Below, one piece after another: positions 32,656 through 41,905 of a DNA stretch of 64,000 bases. Location of the stretch: contig NZ_BAAAPK010000001.1 in the NCBI RefSeq assembly GCF_039531105.1, positions 1,116,001 through 1,180,000 of the forward strand, written 5' to 3'. Source of the DNA: Microbacterium lacus. GTDB lineage: Bacteria; Actinomycetota; Actinomycetes; Actinomycetales; Microbacteriaceae. The translations under genes were made by a program, and so were the position numbers. Position 1 is the stretch's first letter. Every line of letters begins with the position of its first letter. Under the pieces are notes generated by a model that saw nothing but the letters and a program-made list of their open reading frames with translations, had not been told where the DNA came from and searched no databases.

Positions 32656-34241
32656 AGCGGGATGTTCCCGTGCTTCTTGGGCGGCAGGCTCGCGCGCTTG
32701 CCCCGCAGCGCGCGGAGCGCCTTCGCGACGGCGACGCGGGTCTGCGCCGGCTCGATGATGCCGTCGAGCTCGCCGCGCTCGGCCGCGAGGAACGGGGACG
32801 CCACGTCGTACGTGTACTCGTTCGCCAGGCGCGTGCGGACGGCGGCGACGTCCTCTCCGGCGTCCTCGGCCCGCTTGATCTCGCCGCGGTACAGGATGTT
32901 CACCGCGCCCTGGCCGCCCATCACCGCGATCTCGGCGGTCGGCCACGCCAGGTTGATGTCGGCGCCGAGCTGCTTGGACCCCATCACGATGTACGCGCCG
33001 CCGTAGGCCTTACGGAGGATGACCGTCACGAGCGGCACGGTCGCCTCGGCATACGCGTACAGCAGCTTGGCACCGCGGCGGATCACGCCTTCCCACTCCT
33101 GGTCGGTGCCGGGCAGGTAGCCGGGGACGTCGACGAGAGTCAGGATCGGCACGGAGAACGCATCGCAGAAGCGGACGAAGCGACTGGCCTTCTCGCCCGC
33201 CTGGATGTTCAGCGTGCCGGCCATCTGCGAGGGCTGATTCGCGATGATGCCGACCGTGCGTCCCTCCACGCGTCCGAACCCGATGACGATGTTGGGGGCG
33301 AAAAGGGGCTGCACCTCGAGGAACTCGCCCGCGTCGACGACGTGACCGATCACCTGATGGATGTCGTAGGGCTGATTCGCGGAATCCGGGACGATCATGT
33401 TGAGCGTGCGGTCGGCATCCGTCGTCTCGAACTCGAACGTGTTCTCGTAGACCGGCAGCTCCGCCATGTTGTTGTCGGGCAGGAAGCCCAGCAGAGTGCG
33501 CGCGTAGTCGATCGCGTCCTCTTCGTCCTCCGCGAGGTAGTGCGCGACGCCCGAGCGGGTGTTGTGCGTGTACGCGCCGCCGAGCTCCTCCATGCCGACG
33601 TCCTCGCCGGTCACGGTCTTGATGACGTCCGGACCCGTGACGAACATCTGCGAGGTCTTGTCGACCATGATCACGAAGTCCGTGAGTGCCGGCGAGTAGA
33701 CCGCGCCGCCCGCGGCCGGGCCCATGATGAGCGAGATCTGCGGGATCACTCCGGAGGCCTGGGTGTTCAGGCGGAAGATCTCGCCGTACTTGCCGAGCGC
33801 GACGACACCCTCCTGGATGCGCGCGCCGCCGGAATCGAGGATGCCGATGATCGGCATCCCACCGCGCAGGGCGAACTCCATGATCTTGATGATCTTCTCG
33901 CCCGCGACCTCGCCGAGGGAGCCGCCGAAGGTCGAGAAGTCCTGCGAGTACACCGCGACGGTGCGCCCGTGGATCGTGCCGACGCCGGTGACCACGGAGT
34001 CGCCGTAGGGGCGGGAGCGGTCCATCCCGAACGCCGTGGTGCGGTGGCGGACGTACTCGTCGAATTCGACGAAGCTGCCCGGGTCGACGAGCTGCTCGAT
34101 CCGCTCGCGTGCGGTGCCCTTGCCTTTCGCGTGCTGCTTGGTCTGCGCGGTCTTCTCGGCGTCGAGAACGGCCTCCTGGAAGCGCGAGCGGAGGTCGGCG
34201 ATCTTGCCGGCGGTGGTCGAGAGATCGGGCTGTTCGGTCAC
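32652..34241 (-). CDS. accD: Acyl-CoA carboxylase beta chain (carboxyltransferase)
   Basis: The carboxyltransferase subunit that moves the carboxyl group from biotin to acetyl- or propionyl-CoA. It is 529 residues from GTG 34241. It contains the crotonase-like N and C halves, with [18 protein letters not shown], the oxyanion loop [10 protein letters not shown] and [13 protein letters not shown] in the first. [33 protein letters not shown] and [11 protein letters not shown] are in the second. The frame is open far upstream, but similarity starts at VTEQPDL. It resembles AccD5/PccB. It is divergent from birA and forms the enzyme with accE and the distant accA3. Confidence 0.95.
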   Translation of the reverse strand: MTEQPDLSTTAGKIADLRSRFQEAVLDAEKTAQTKQHAKGKGTARERIEQLVDPGSFVEFDEYVRHRTTAFGMDRSRPYGDSVVTGVGTIHGRTVAVYSQDFSTFGGSLGEVAGEKIIKIMEFALRGGMPIIGILDSGGARIQEGVVALGKYGEIFRLNTQASGVIPQISLIMGPAAGGAVYSPALTDFVIMVDKTSQMFVTGPDVIKTVTGEDVGMEELGGAYTHNTRSGVAHYLAEDEEDAIDYARTLLGFLPDNNMAELPVYENTFEFETTDADRTLNMIVPDSANQPYDIHQVIGHVVDAGEFLEVQPLFAPNIVIGFGRVEGRTVGIIANQPSQMAGTLNIQAGEKASRFVRFCDAFSVPILTLVDVPGYLPGTDQEWEGVIRRGAKLLYAYAEATVPLVTVILRKAYGGAYIVMGSKQLGADINLAWPTAEIAVMGGQGAVNILYRGEIKRAEDAGEDVAAVRTRLANEYTYDVASPFLAAERGELDGIIEPAQTRVAVAKALRALRGKRASLPPKKHGNIPL

Positions 34242-34328
34242 CCGTCCCACTTTATCGGCGGGGGGCGGATCCGAGTTGGAGAGTTCGCACAAGCGGGCGC
34301 GCGGCGGGCTGTCGCTAGGGTGACACAC

Positions 34329-35123
34329 ATGTCGATTCCTGATGAGGGCTACCCGCTCGCCGCCGCCGTGTCCCCGCGCCTGCAGGTGACCGAGACCACC
34401 GACTCGACCAACGCCGATCTGGTGAAGGCCGTCGCGGCCGATCCGGAGCAGTGGCCGCACCTCTCGCTGATCCTGACCACCGATCAGCGCGCGGGTCGCG
34501 GACGCCTGGACCGGACGTGGACGGCCCCGCCCGGTACGGCTCTGGCGGTATCCGTGCTCGTGCGGGTCGACGGTCTGCCCGTCGCCGCACGCGGATGGGT
34601 TCCGCTCGTGGCCGGTGCGGCGATGACGCGGGCCGTCCGCGACCAGCTGCGCGGGACGCCCCATCGCGTGACCGTCAAGTGGCCGAACGACGTGCTGCTC
34701 AACGGCGGCAAGCTCTCCGGGATCCTCGCCGAGGTCGTCCCGGGTCACCCGGATGCCGTCGTGATCGGCGTCGGCGTGAACACGCGCATGAGCCTCGCTG
34801 ATCTCCCGGTCGAGACGGCGACCTCGTTCGCCGCCTCCGGTCTCGAGGTCGACGAGGACCGTCTCCTTGCCGCGTTCCTGACCGAGCTCGACGCGCAGCT
34901 GACGGCGCTGCTCGCGGCGGGGGGAGACGCCGGGGCCGCCGGCGTCGCCGCCGACATCGTCGCGCTGTGCAGCACCGTGGGGTCGGACGTCGATGTCGCG
35001 CTTCCCGACGGCAGTCACCTCGTCGGACGCGCCGACGGCATCGATGCCGAGGGGCGCCTCGTGGTCGTCGCGGACGGCGTCCCGACTCCCGTCGCGGCGG
35101 GAGACGTCGTCCACGTGCGCTGA
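34329..35123 (+). CDS. birA: Biotin-[acetyl-CoA-carboxylase] ligase, monofunctional
   Basis: Attaches biotin to the carrier lysine of AccA3 through biotinyl-AMP. At 264 residues it begins directly with the catalytic domain, so the DNA-binding repressor domain of E. coli BirA is absent. The motifs TDSTNADL, the biotinyl-AMP loop [13 protein letters not shown] at about residues 55-67, and [18 protein letters not shown] with the catalytic Lys are all present. The C-terminal cap domain follows ([19 protein letters not shown]). ATG 34329 is chosen. It is divergent from accD across 87 bases. Confidence 0.95.
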   Translation: MSIPDEGYPLAAAVSPRLQVTETTDSTNADLVKAVAADPEQWPHLSLILTTDQRAGRGRLDRTWTAPPGTALAVSVLVRVDGLPVAARGWVPLVAGAAMTRAVRDQLRGTPHRVTVKWPNDVLLNGGKLSGILAEVVPGHPDAVVIGVGVNTRMSLADLPVETATSFAASGLEVDEDRLLAAFLTELDAQLTALLAAGGDAGAAGVAADIVALCSTVGSDVDVALPDGSHLVGRADGIDAEGRLVVVADGVPTPVAAGDVVHVR

Positions 35124-35173
35124 CTGCGGGCGTGGCAGCCGCCGACGTCGGCGGCGACCCGCACAATGGGAGC

Positions 35174-35737
35174 ATGACCCAGCCGACCACATACGGCGGC
35201 CGTCCGCCCATGGTGGTCCCGGGCGCGCCGACACCCGAGCTGCGCATCGCGCGCTTCCGGCGGCACGCCCGGCGCATGATCTGGCCGGCGCTCATCCTCA
35301 TCGCCGTAGCCGGCGCCGTCGGGTACTTCTACGGCAATCTGCCCGCGCCTTTCGAGGACTGGATGCTGCTGACCGCCGCGGCGGTCGTGGTCGTCTTCCT
35401 CGTCCTGCTGCCGTTCCTGTCGTGGTGGTCGCACGTCTACACGATCACCACGCGGCGCGTGCTGGAACGATGGGGTGTCTTCGGTGTTCGGCGGCGTGAG
35501 CTCAGTCACGTCCGCGGCTACACCGTGCAGGAACGCCGGGGCCTCATCCAGCGGATGTGGGGCGCCGGAACGCTCACGCTGTCCAACGGGGTCGATGAGT
35601 CGCTGCGGATGACGAACATCCCGAGCGTCGCGCTCGTGCACGAGGCGCTCGTCGACCAGGTCGAGGTCAACCAGATCCTCGCTCACCGCGACGCGCAGGC
35701 GATCCCGCCGATGCCGCCCGCGCCGTCCGCCGCCTGA
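35174..35737 (+). CDS. Membrane protein with bacterial PH domain
   Basis: A 187-residue protein with two transmembrane helices (about residues 35-54 and 62-84). A bacterial pleckstrin-homology (bPH2) domain follows, with the strand pattern [30 protein letters not shown]. It matches the Rv3278c family that sits between birA and purK in mycobacteria. The start is ATG 35174 with GGGAG upstream. A membrane-associated regulatory or scaffold role is suggested for the family, with no defined reaction. Confidence 0.88.
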   Translation: MTQPTTYGGRPPMVVPGAPTPELRIARFRRHARRMIWPALILIAVAGAVGYFYGNLPAPFEDWMLLTAAAVVVVFLVLLPFLSWWSHVYTITTRRVLERWGVFGVRRRELSHVRGYTVQERRGLIQRMWGAGTLTLSNGVDESLRMTNIPSVALVHEALVDQVEVNQILAHRDAQAIPPMPPAPSAA

Positions 35738-35807
35738 TCCACCGGGTCGAGCAGGGGAGAGAGCCTGCGCGATGATGGGAGGACACAGAGCGACGGAAGG
35801 GACGTTC

Positions 35808-36944
35808 ATGGCGCTGCGAGTCGGAGTCGTCGGTGGAGGACAGCTGGCGCGGATGATGATCGCCCCCGCGGTGGAGCTGGGCGTGGAGCTGCGCGTGCTG
35901 GCCGAGGAGGAAGGCATGTCGGCCTCGCTCGCCGCGACGGCGGTCGGCGACTACCGCGATGCCGAGACCGTGCTCGCGTTCGCCCGCGACGTGGATGTGG
36001 TCACGTTCGACCACGAGCACGTGCCGCAGGACGTGCTCCAGACGCTTGTCGACGCCTCCATCCCCGTGCACCCCGGTCCGCACGCGCTGCGCTTCGCCCA
36101 GGACAAGCTGCAGATGCGCGCGCGACTTCAGGAGATCGGGATGCCGCAGCCGGAGTGGGCGGCGGTCACGAGCCGCGAAGAACTGCAGGCGTTCCTCGAC
36201 GGCCACGGCGGCAGTGCGGTCGTGAAGACCCCCCGCGGCGGATACGACGGCAAGGGCGTGCGCGTCGTCCACGCGGCGACGGAGGCCGATGACTGGTTCG
36301 CCGCGCTCGCCGAGGACGGCCGTGGTGGCGCGCTGCTGGCGGAGGAGCTGGTCGACTTCTCCCGGGAGCTTGCGCAGCAGATCGCCCGGCGACCGTCGGG
36401 CGAGGTGCGCGCGTATCCGGTGGTGGAGACCGTGCAGCGCGACGGAGTCTGCGCAGAGGTCATCGCGCCCGCGCCCCGCTCCAGCGGGCGGATGGCTGAC
36501 GTCGCCGCCCGCATCGGTATCGGGATCGCGGAAGGACTGGATGTCACCGGAATGCTCGCGGTCGAGCTCTTCGAGACGACCGACGAGCGACTGCTCGTGA
36601 ACGAGCTGGCGATGCGCCCGCACAACAGCGGGCACTGGAGTCAGGACGGCGGTGTCACGAGCCAGTTCGAACAGCATCTGCGCGCCGTCCTCGACCTGCC
36701 GCTCGGCGACCCGGAGCCGCGAGCCGAGTGGTCGGTCATGGTGAACATCCTCGGCGGCCCCGCCGAAGGCGCACTGGAGGACCGGTTCGCGACGGCGATG
36801 GCGGCCCACCCGATGGCGAAGGTGCACACGTACGGCAAGGCGCCGCGTCCGGGACGCAAAGTGGGGCACGTGAACGTCGCCGGGGAGGACCTGGACGAAG
36901 CCGTCTATCAGGCCAGGGCGGCGGCATCCGTCTTCCTGGATTGA
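35808..36944 (+). CDS. purK: 5-(carboxyamino)imidazole ribonucleotide synthase
   Basis: An ATP-grasp enzyme of purine synthesis that makes N5-CAIR from AIR, ATP and bicarbonate. The 378-residue protein begins LRVGVVGGGQLARMMIAPA. It has VKTPRGGYDGKGVRVV for ATP binding and AVELFETTDERLLVNELAMRPHNSGHW for metal and substrate. ATG 35808 is selected over one 12 codons earlier because GAAGGGA precedes it and the family starts there. It is followed 67 bases later by purE, its pathway partner. Confidence 0.95.
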   Translation: MALRVGVVGGGQLARMMIAPAVELGVELRVLAEEEGMSASLAATAVGDYRDAETVLAFARDVDVVTFDHEHVPQDVLQTLVDASIPVHPGPHALRFAQDKLQMRARLQEIGMPQPEWAAVTSREELQAFLDGHGGSAVVKTPRGGYDGKGVRVVHAATEADDWFAALAEDGRGGALLAEELVDFSRELAQQIARRPSGEVRAYPVVETVQRDGVCAEVIAPAPRSSGRMADVAARIGIGIAEGLDVTGMLAVELFETTDERLLVNELAMRPHNSGHWSQDGGVTSQFEQHLRAVLDLPLGDPEPRAEWSVMVNILGGPAEGALEDRFATAMAAHPMAKVHTYGKAPRPGRKVGHVNVAGEDLDEAVYQARAAASVFLD

Positions 36945-37011
36945 CCGTCGTATCGGCGCTCCGGCCGCGCCGTTGCGGGGATCTTCCAGGCGGGCGCCCT
37001 AGCCTGGATCG

Positions 37012-37542
37012 GTGACTGACTCGACCGCGCGCGTGCCGCTGCATTCGTCCGACGCGCCGCTGGTCGGCGTCGTGATGGGTTCGGATTCGGACTGGCGCGT
37101 CATGAGCGACGCGTCGCAGCTGCTCACCGACTTCGGCGTCCCGCACGAGGTCGAGGTGGTCTCGGCCCACCGGACGCCCGACAAGCTCCTCCGCTACGGT
37201 CGCGAGGCGCGTGCGCGAGGCCTCCGCGCGATCATCGCGGGCGCGGGCGGCGCGGCTCATCTTCCGGGCATGCTCGCATCGGTCACGGCGCTGCCGGTCA
37301 TCGGCGTCCCCGTGCAGCTGGCGACCCTCGACGGCCTGGACTCCCTCCTGAGCATCGTGCAGATGCCCGCCGGCATCCCGGTCGCGACCGTCTCGATCAA
37401 CGGCGCGAAGAACGCAGGTCTGCTCGCCGTCCGCATTCTCGGGTCGGCGGATGCCGCGCTCGGCGACCGGGTCGAGCACTTTGCGCGAGACCTCGAGCAG
37501 CAGGTGGAGGAGAAGAACCGCCGCCTCAAGGAGTCGCTATGA
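37012..37542 (+). CDS. purE: N5-carboxyaminoimidazole ribonucleotide mutase
   Basis: Class I PurE, converting N5-CAIR to CAIR, the next step after PurK. The 176-residue protein has [17 protein letters not shown], the active-site SAHRTP, and [15 protein letters not shown]. The start is GTG 37012, with about 18 residues before the conserved core. Its final bases overlap the following LCP gene as ATGA, so this purine gene is translationally coupled to a cell-wall polymer gene. Confidence 0.95.
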   Translation: MTDSTARVPLHSSDAPLVGVVMGSDSDWRVMSDASQLLTDFGVPHEVEVVSAHRTPDKLLRYGREARARGLRAIIAGAGGAAHLPGMLASVTALPVIGVPVQLATLDGLDSLLSIVQMPAGIPVATVSINGAKNAGLLAVRILGSADAALGDRVEHFARDLEQQVEEKNRRLKESL

Positions 37543-39020
37543 GCGTCGCGAGTCCGCCGCGGCCGGCATCCGTCCGCAACGTCTCGTCGAAGGTCGTCGA
37601 AGACCGGCCGATGCGGTACCCCGACACGTCGTCGCGCGAGGTGATGACGCGTCGAGGCTGGTGGCTCGTCCTGCTGAACTTCCTCGTTCCCGGTTCGGCG
37701 CAGGCCGTCGCCGGCAATCGGCGCCTCGGCAAGATCGGGCTCGGCGCGACGCTGGGGCTCTGGATCGCCGTGATCCTCGGCGGGCTCGGACTGCTGCTGT
37801 GGCGGCAGGGCACCGTGAGCATCATCACCGGCGCGTGGCTACCGGACTGGCTCGGGCTCCTGCGCGCCGGACCCCTCACGATCATCCAGATCGCGCTGCT
37901 CGCGTACGCGGTGCTCTGGATCGTGCTCACGGTCGACACCCTGCGTCTGGTCCGACTGGTCAAGACGGGCACGATCGCCCGGTTCGGCATCCTGCTCCTG
38001 GCCGTCGTCCTCCTGGTCACGGGCACCGGAAGCGCGGTGTACGCCTCGCAGATCGCCGGCACGACCCGTGACACGCTCGGCGCGATCTTCGGCGCGAGCG
38101 GACCCTCGGTGCCGCCGAGCGACGGCTACTACAACATCCTGTTGCTCGGCGCCGACAGCGGCGAAGGCCGCGACTCGATGCGGTTCGACAGCATCTCGGT
38201 CGTCTCGGTGAACGCCGAGACCGGTGCGACCACGATCACCGGCATCCCGCGCGACATGCCGAACGTGCCGTTCTCGGCGGGCCCGATGCAGGACAAGTAT
38301 CCGAACGGCCACACCGGCTTCGCGAACGCGACGTGCGGGTGGGGGAGCGGCATCAATCAGCTCCGCACCGAGGTGGAGGTCTGCCAGGACGGCAACGCCC
38401 TCTATCCCGACGCGAAGGCCAACGGCTCCGAGCCGGGAATCGAAGCCACGAAGGACGCCGCGGAGGGCATCCTCGGGATCGAGATCCCCTACTACGTCTT
38501 CGTCGACATGCACGGCTTCGCCTCGCTCGTCGACGCGCTCGGCGGCGTCGACATCAACGTCGTCGAGCGACTGCCGAAGGGCGGCCCGCCCGAGGGCGTC
38601 GACCCGAACGACGTGGACAGCTGGGCGATCGGCTGGATCGAACCCGGACAGCAGCACATGGACGGCGACACCGCGCAGTGGTACGCCCGGTCCAGGTACA
38701 CCACGAGCGACTTCGACCGCATGAAGCGCCAACGCGAACTGCAGGAGGCGATCCTCGCGCAGTTCACCCCCGACGTCGTGCTCACCCGCTTCAGCGATGT
38801 CGCGGCCGCCGGGCAGGATCTGATCCAGACCGACCTGCCGCAGTCGCTGCTGCCGTTCCTGGCAGAGCTCGCGCTCAAGGCCAAGGAGCAGCCGGTCACG
38901 ACGATCGAGCTCACGCCCGAGGGCGGCATCGACGAATACGACCCCGACTTCGCCTACATCCAGCAGCTCGTGCAGCAGACGCTGCACCCGCCGACGCCGA
39001 CGCCGACCCCCGAAGGCTGA
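37539..39020 (+). CDS. LytR-CpsA-Psr (LCP) family wall-polymer ligase
   Basis: Transfers undecaprenyl-linked glycopolymers onto peptidoglycan outside the cell. The 493-residue protein has a cytoplasmic N-terminus of about 45 residues and then about four hydrophobic segments up to residue 185. The extracellular LCP domain starts near residue 200 with [20 protein letters not shown] and [20 protein letters not shown]. It holds the conserved Asp and Arg residues of the pyrophosphate site, and [21 protein letters not shown] proline/threonine-rich tail ends it. The multi-helix N-terminus is longer than in single-pass LCP proteins, a form known from Microbacteriaceae. It opens the polysaccharide region. 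Confidence 0.92.
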   Translation: MSVASPPRPASVRNVSSKVVEDRPMRYPDTSSREVMTRRGWWLVLLNFLVPGSAQAVAGNRRLGKIGLGATLGLWIAVILGGLGLLLWRQGTVSIITGAWLPDWLGLLRAGPLTIIQIALLAYAVLWIVLTVDTLRLVRLVKTGTIARFGILLLAVVLLVTGTGSAVYASQIAGTTRDTLGAIFGASGPSVPPSDGYYNILLLGADSGEGRDSMRFDSISVVSVNAETGATTITGIPRDMPNVPFSAGPMQDKYPNGHTGFANATCGWGSGINQLRTEVEVCQDGNALYPDAKANGSEPGIEATKDAAEGILGIEIPYYVFVDMHGFASLVDALGGVDINVVERLPKGGPPEGVDPNDVDSWAIGWIEPGQQHMDGDTAQWYARSRYTTSDFDRMKRQRELQEAILAQFTPDVVLTRFSDVAAAGQDLIQTDLPQSLLPFLAELALKAKEQPVTTIELTPEGGIDEYDPDFAYIQQLVQQTLHPPTPTPTPEG

Positions 39021-39025
39021 ACCCC

Positions 39026-40123
39026 ATGACCGCCACACTCCGGTTCATGCTCGATCAGCTCGTCGCGCCCACCGATCCCGATCTCGAAACGGCGTCTCGT
39101 GAGCTGGCGACCGCCCTGATCGACCGCGCTCCCTCCGGTTGCGAGGTCGCCGGAATCGCGCCCGCAGGTTCTCCCGCCGTCGAGATCGCCGGTCTCGCCG
39201 AGGTGCGCCGCAGCCCGCTCGCTCGTCGTGAGCTCGCGGGTGCGCTGCAACTCGGCGTCGCGAGCGGCATCGGCGGCGGCATGATCCACTCGCCGACCCT
39301 GTTCGCACCGCTGGTGAAGCACGATCGTGTTCACGACCACGACCAGACCGTCGTCACGATCTGGGATCTCGGGCCGTGGGAAGCCCCGGGCGAGTATCCG
39401 AAGGCGAGCGTGGCGTGGCAGAAGGCGATGCTGAAGCGCGCGGTCAAGCACGCCGATGCGGTCGTCGTGCCGACGCACGCGATGGCGGTGCGACTCGCTG
39501 AGATCGCGAAGCTCGGTGAGCGCATCCGCGTGATCGCGGGAGCGGCCCCCGAAGGATTCGCCGTGCCGCGCGATGATGTGGGACGCCGGCGCGAGCTCGA
39601 CCTGCCGGAGGGGTTCGTGCTGCTCTCCGGGCATCACGGCGAGTCCCTGGGCGCGGGACTTGCCGCGGTCGCCCGATCGGGTGTCGACCTTCCGGTGGTC
39701 GTGATCGGCGCTGCCGAAGGCGAGGAACCGACGATCGCGGATCAGGCTTCGGCGGCGGGTATCCCCGAACGGAGCCTGCACGTGCGCGGCGCGCTCTCCG
39801 GTGCTGACCGCGCGGCGGTCTTCGCAGGAGCGGTCGCGTTCGTCGTCGCCGATCAGCGATTCGGGCTGCCTTGGCGTGTGCTCGAGGCGTTGGCCCTCGG
39901 AGTTCCCGTGGTGGCGGCATCCTCGCCCGTGAACGACGAGGTCATCGTCGACGGCGGAGCCGTGGTGGATGCCGACCCCGAGGCACTCGGTGCGGCTCTC
40001 GCCGACGCGCTCGGGACGACTGCCGCCGCCACGCGGCTCGGCGTGCTCGCGGCCGACCGTGGCCGCGCGTTCTCGTGGCTCGGAGCCGCCGACCGGGTGT
40101 GGCAGCTGCACGCGGAGCTGTAG
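39026..40123 (+). CDS. Glycosyltransferase family 4 (GT-B)
   Basis: A 365-residue retaining GT-B-type transferase. The N-terminal half recognises the acceptor. The C-terminal half has the nucleotide-sugar pattern, with ALSGADRAAVFAGAVAFVVADQ, FGLPWRVLEALALGVPVVA and SPVNDEVIVDGG. The usual catalytic EX7E motif is modified (the first Glu is replaced within RFGLPWRVLEAL), so activity or mechanism may differ. ATG 39026 lies five bases after the LCP stop. It ends two bases from the convergent ABC ATPase gene. The donor and acceptor are unknown. Confidence 0.85.
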   Translation: MTATLRFMLDQLVAPTDPDLETASRELATALIDRAPSGCEVAGIAPAGSPAVEIAGLAEVRRSPLARRELAGALQLGVASGIGGGMIHSPTLFAPLVKHDRVHDHDQTVVTIWDLGPWEAPGEYPKASVAWQKAMLKRAVKHADAVVVPTHAMAVRLAEIAKLGERIRVIAGAAPEGFAVPRDDVGRRRELDLPEGFVLLSGHHGESLGAGLAAVARSGVDLPVVVIGAAEGEEPTIADQASAAGIPERSLHVRGALSGADRAAVFAGAVAFVVADQRFGLPWRVLEALALGVPVVAASSPVNDEVIVDGGAVVDADPEALGAALADALGTTAAATRLGVLAADRGRAFSWLGAADRVWQLHAEL

Positions 40124-40125
40124 CG

Positions 40126-40866
40126 TCAGGCCCTCATCATCGCAACGGCCTCTTTCGAGTCGCCGTCGAACGCCACCTTGCCACCGCGGAGAAGGATGCC
40201 GCGTTGGCAGAGGTCGGAAACCATGTTGAGGTCGTGGGAAACCACCACCAAGGTCTTGCCGGCACCATGCAGTTCGCGGATCCTCGCCAGGCACTTGCGC
40301 TGGAAGGGTTCATCGCCGACCGAGAGGATTTCGTCGATGAGCAGCACGTCGACTTCGGTGTGGATCGCGACGGAGAATGCCAGACGAAGGAACATTCCAG
40401 AGGAATAGTGCTTGACCTCGGTGTCGATGAACTTCTCGATCTCGCTGAAGGCGACGATGTCGTCGAATCGAGCGTCGATCTCCTTCTTGCTCATGCCGAG
40501 TATCGCCGCATTGAGGAAGATGTTCTCGCGACCGGACAGGTCCGGGTGGAATCCCGCGCCGACTTCGATCAGGCCGGCGACGCGGCCGCGTGTGAGCACT
40601 TTCCCACTGTCGGGTGTCAGCACCCCGGAGATGAGCTTGAGCATGGTCGACTTGCCGGAGCCGTTGAAGCCGAGAAGTGCCACCGCTTCGCCCTCCGCGA
40701 TCGTGAACGACGTCCCGTCCAACGCGTGGAAGTCCGTTGTCAACGGTTTGCGGCGCACGGCCGCCACGAAGGTCTCCTTTATGGAGTGCGTGTGGCGGAG
40801 CTTGAAATCTTTGTGAACGTCATCCACCACGATGCTGGGGGTCGAGACGTCAGAGATCCTGGGCAA
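40126..40866 (-). CDS. Polysaccharide ABC exporter, ATP-binding protein (TagH/Wzt type)
   Basis: A 246-residue ATPase of the polysaccharide/polyol-phosphate exporter family. The Walker A loop is LLGFNGSGKST, the signature is HYSSGMFLRLAFSVA, Walker B is VDVLLIDEILSVGDEPF, and the switch His is in VVVSHDL. It ends right after the ATPase core, so it lacks the C-terminal carbohydrate-binding domain of E. coli O9a-type Wzt. That suggests export not gated by a chain-end modification. It overlaps the permease gene by 17 bases. Together they resemble Rv3781/Rv3783, the mycobacterial galactan exporter. Confidence 0.93.
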   Translation of the reverse strand: MPRISDVSTPSIVVDDVHKDFKLRHTHSIKETFVAAVRRKPLTTDFHALDGTSFTIAEGEAVALLGFNGSGKSTMLKLISGVLTPDSGKVLTRGRVAGLIEVGAGFHPDLSGRENIFLNAAILGMSKKEIDARFDDIVAFSEIEKFIDTEVKHYSSGMFLRLAFSVAIHTEVDVLLIDEILSVGDEPFQRKCLARIRELHGAGKTLVVVSHDLNMVSDLCQRGILLRGGKVAFDGDSKEAVAMMRA

Positions 40867-41716
40867 AACGACCCTCCAGACGACGGAACACGGACTGGCC
40901 GATCACCAGGAGAACGAGGGCGAGGGCGAGGGCGATGATCGAGAAGAGAGCGAGATCCGGCAGGGGCTGCGCCCCGCCCGGATCAAGGGGAAACCATATG
41001 CCGTAGTGGAACAGCTCCACCGCGGGTGTGAGGGGGTTCAAGCGATACAGGACGAACAGCCAGTTCGGCACGGCATCGGCGACCATCTCCCACTGATACA
41101 TGACCGGTGAAGCCCAGACCGCCATCATCACGATGATCTCGACGAAACTCTGCGCGTCACGGAAGGTCACGTTGATCGCCCCGAAGAGAAGCCCGAGGCC
41201 GGTCGCGAGCACGGAGACGATCAGAAGCGCGAGCAGTATCGCACCGATCTGGATGGCGGATGGCGCCCACCCGAAGAACAGAGCAATGACCACGACGACG
41301 ATGATCTGGGGAATCGTGTTGACGGCAGCGATGAGCATGCTCGAGACGGGGAACATCTCGCGCGGAAGGTAGATCTTCTTGATCAGCGCGGCGTTGTCCA
41401 CGAGCGATCGGGTGCCGTTCGAGAAAGCCTCGTTGAAGAACGTGACCACCGTGATGCCCGCAAGCAGGTAGATCGGAAAGAAGTCGACCCGGCTGTTCAT
41501 CCCCAGGAAGACGCCGATCGCGACGTAGAAGACGACGAATTGCACGAGCGGCTTGACGTACGACCACATCCAGCCGAGAACGGACCCGCGGTACCGGATC
41601 TGAACTTCCTTGCGCACGATGAGGGAGAGCAGATAGCGGCGGTGGAAGACATCCAGCAGGCCGAGGTTACGTCCTGGCTGCTCGAGCGCGGACGACTCGG
41701 GCGAAACGCGGGACAT
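40850..41716 (-). CDS. Polysaccharide ABC exporter, permease (TagG/Wzm type)
   Basis: A 288-residue ABC-2 membrane protein that moves lipid-linked polysaccharide across the membrane. The amphipathic start SLIVRKEVQIRYRGSVLGWMW is the gate-helix signature of this family. Six hydrophobic segments follow, ending VIGQSVFRRLEGRFAQDL. LYRLNPLTPAVELF is a conserved periplasmic motif. ATG 41716. It is the first gene of a two-gene leftward operon, divergent from the glycosyltransferase at 41906, so one control region between them may serve both. Confidence 0.93.
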   Translation of the reverse strand: MSRVSPESSALEQPGRNLGLLDVFHRRYLLSLIVRKEVQIRYRGSVLGWMWSYVKPLVQFVVFYVAIGVFLGMNSRVDFFPIYLLAGITVVTFFNEAFSNGTRSLVDNAALIKKIYLPREMFPVSSMLIAAVNTIPQIIVVVVIALFFGWAPSAIQIGAILLALLIVSVLATGLGLLFGAINVTFRDAQSFVEIIVMMAVWASPVMYQWEMVADAVPNWLFVLYRLNPLTPAVELFHYGIWFPLDPGGAQPLPDLALFSIIALALALVLLVIGQSVFRRLEGRFAQDL

Positions 41717-41905
41717 TGCCCTCCTTCAGGCGTGGGTCGGGTGGCCCGGGGCGGGCGGATTTCATCTTAGTCGCGGGTCGCATCACAGATCCTGGGAGCG
41801 GCTCCGCACGCCGCTCACGGGTTGCTCCAAGACCACGTTGATAGCATCTGACTGCTCCGTCACTCGGCGGGCCGCTCCTCAGATCTCTCAGGGAACACCC
41901 GCATC
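41717..41905. promoter_or_regulatory. Divergent intergenic region of the exporter and glycosyltransferase genes
   Basis: These 189 bases separate two outward-facing operons and must hold both promoters. A perfect seven-base inverted repeat, GAGCGGC (41796-41802) and GCCGCTC (41810-41816), lies near the middle. The section after it (TTGATAGCATCTGACT, around 41837) is AT-richer than the surroundings and is a plausible -10 area for the rightward operon. No match to a named operator is claimed. Confidence 0.4.
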
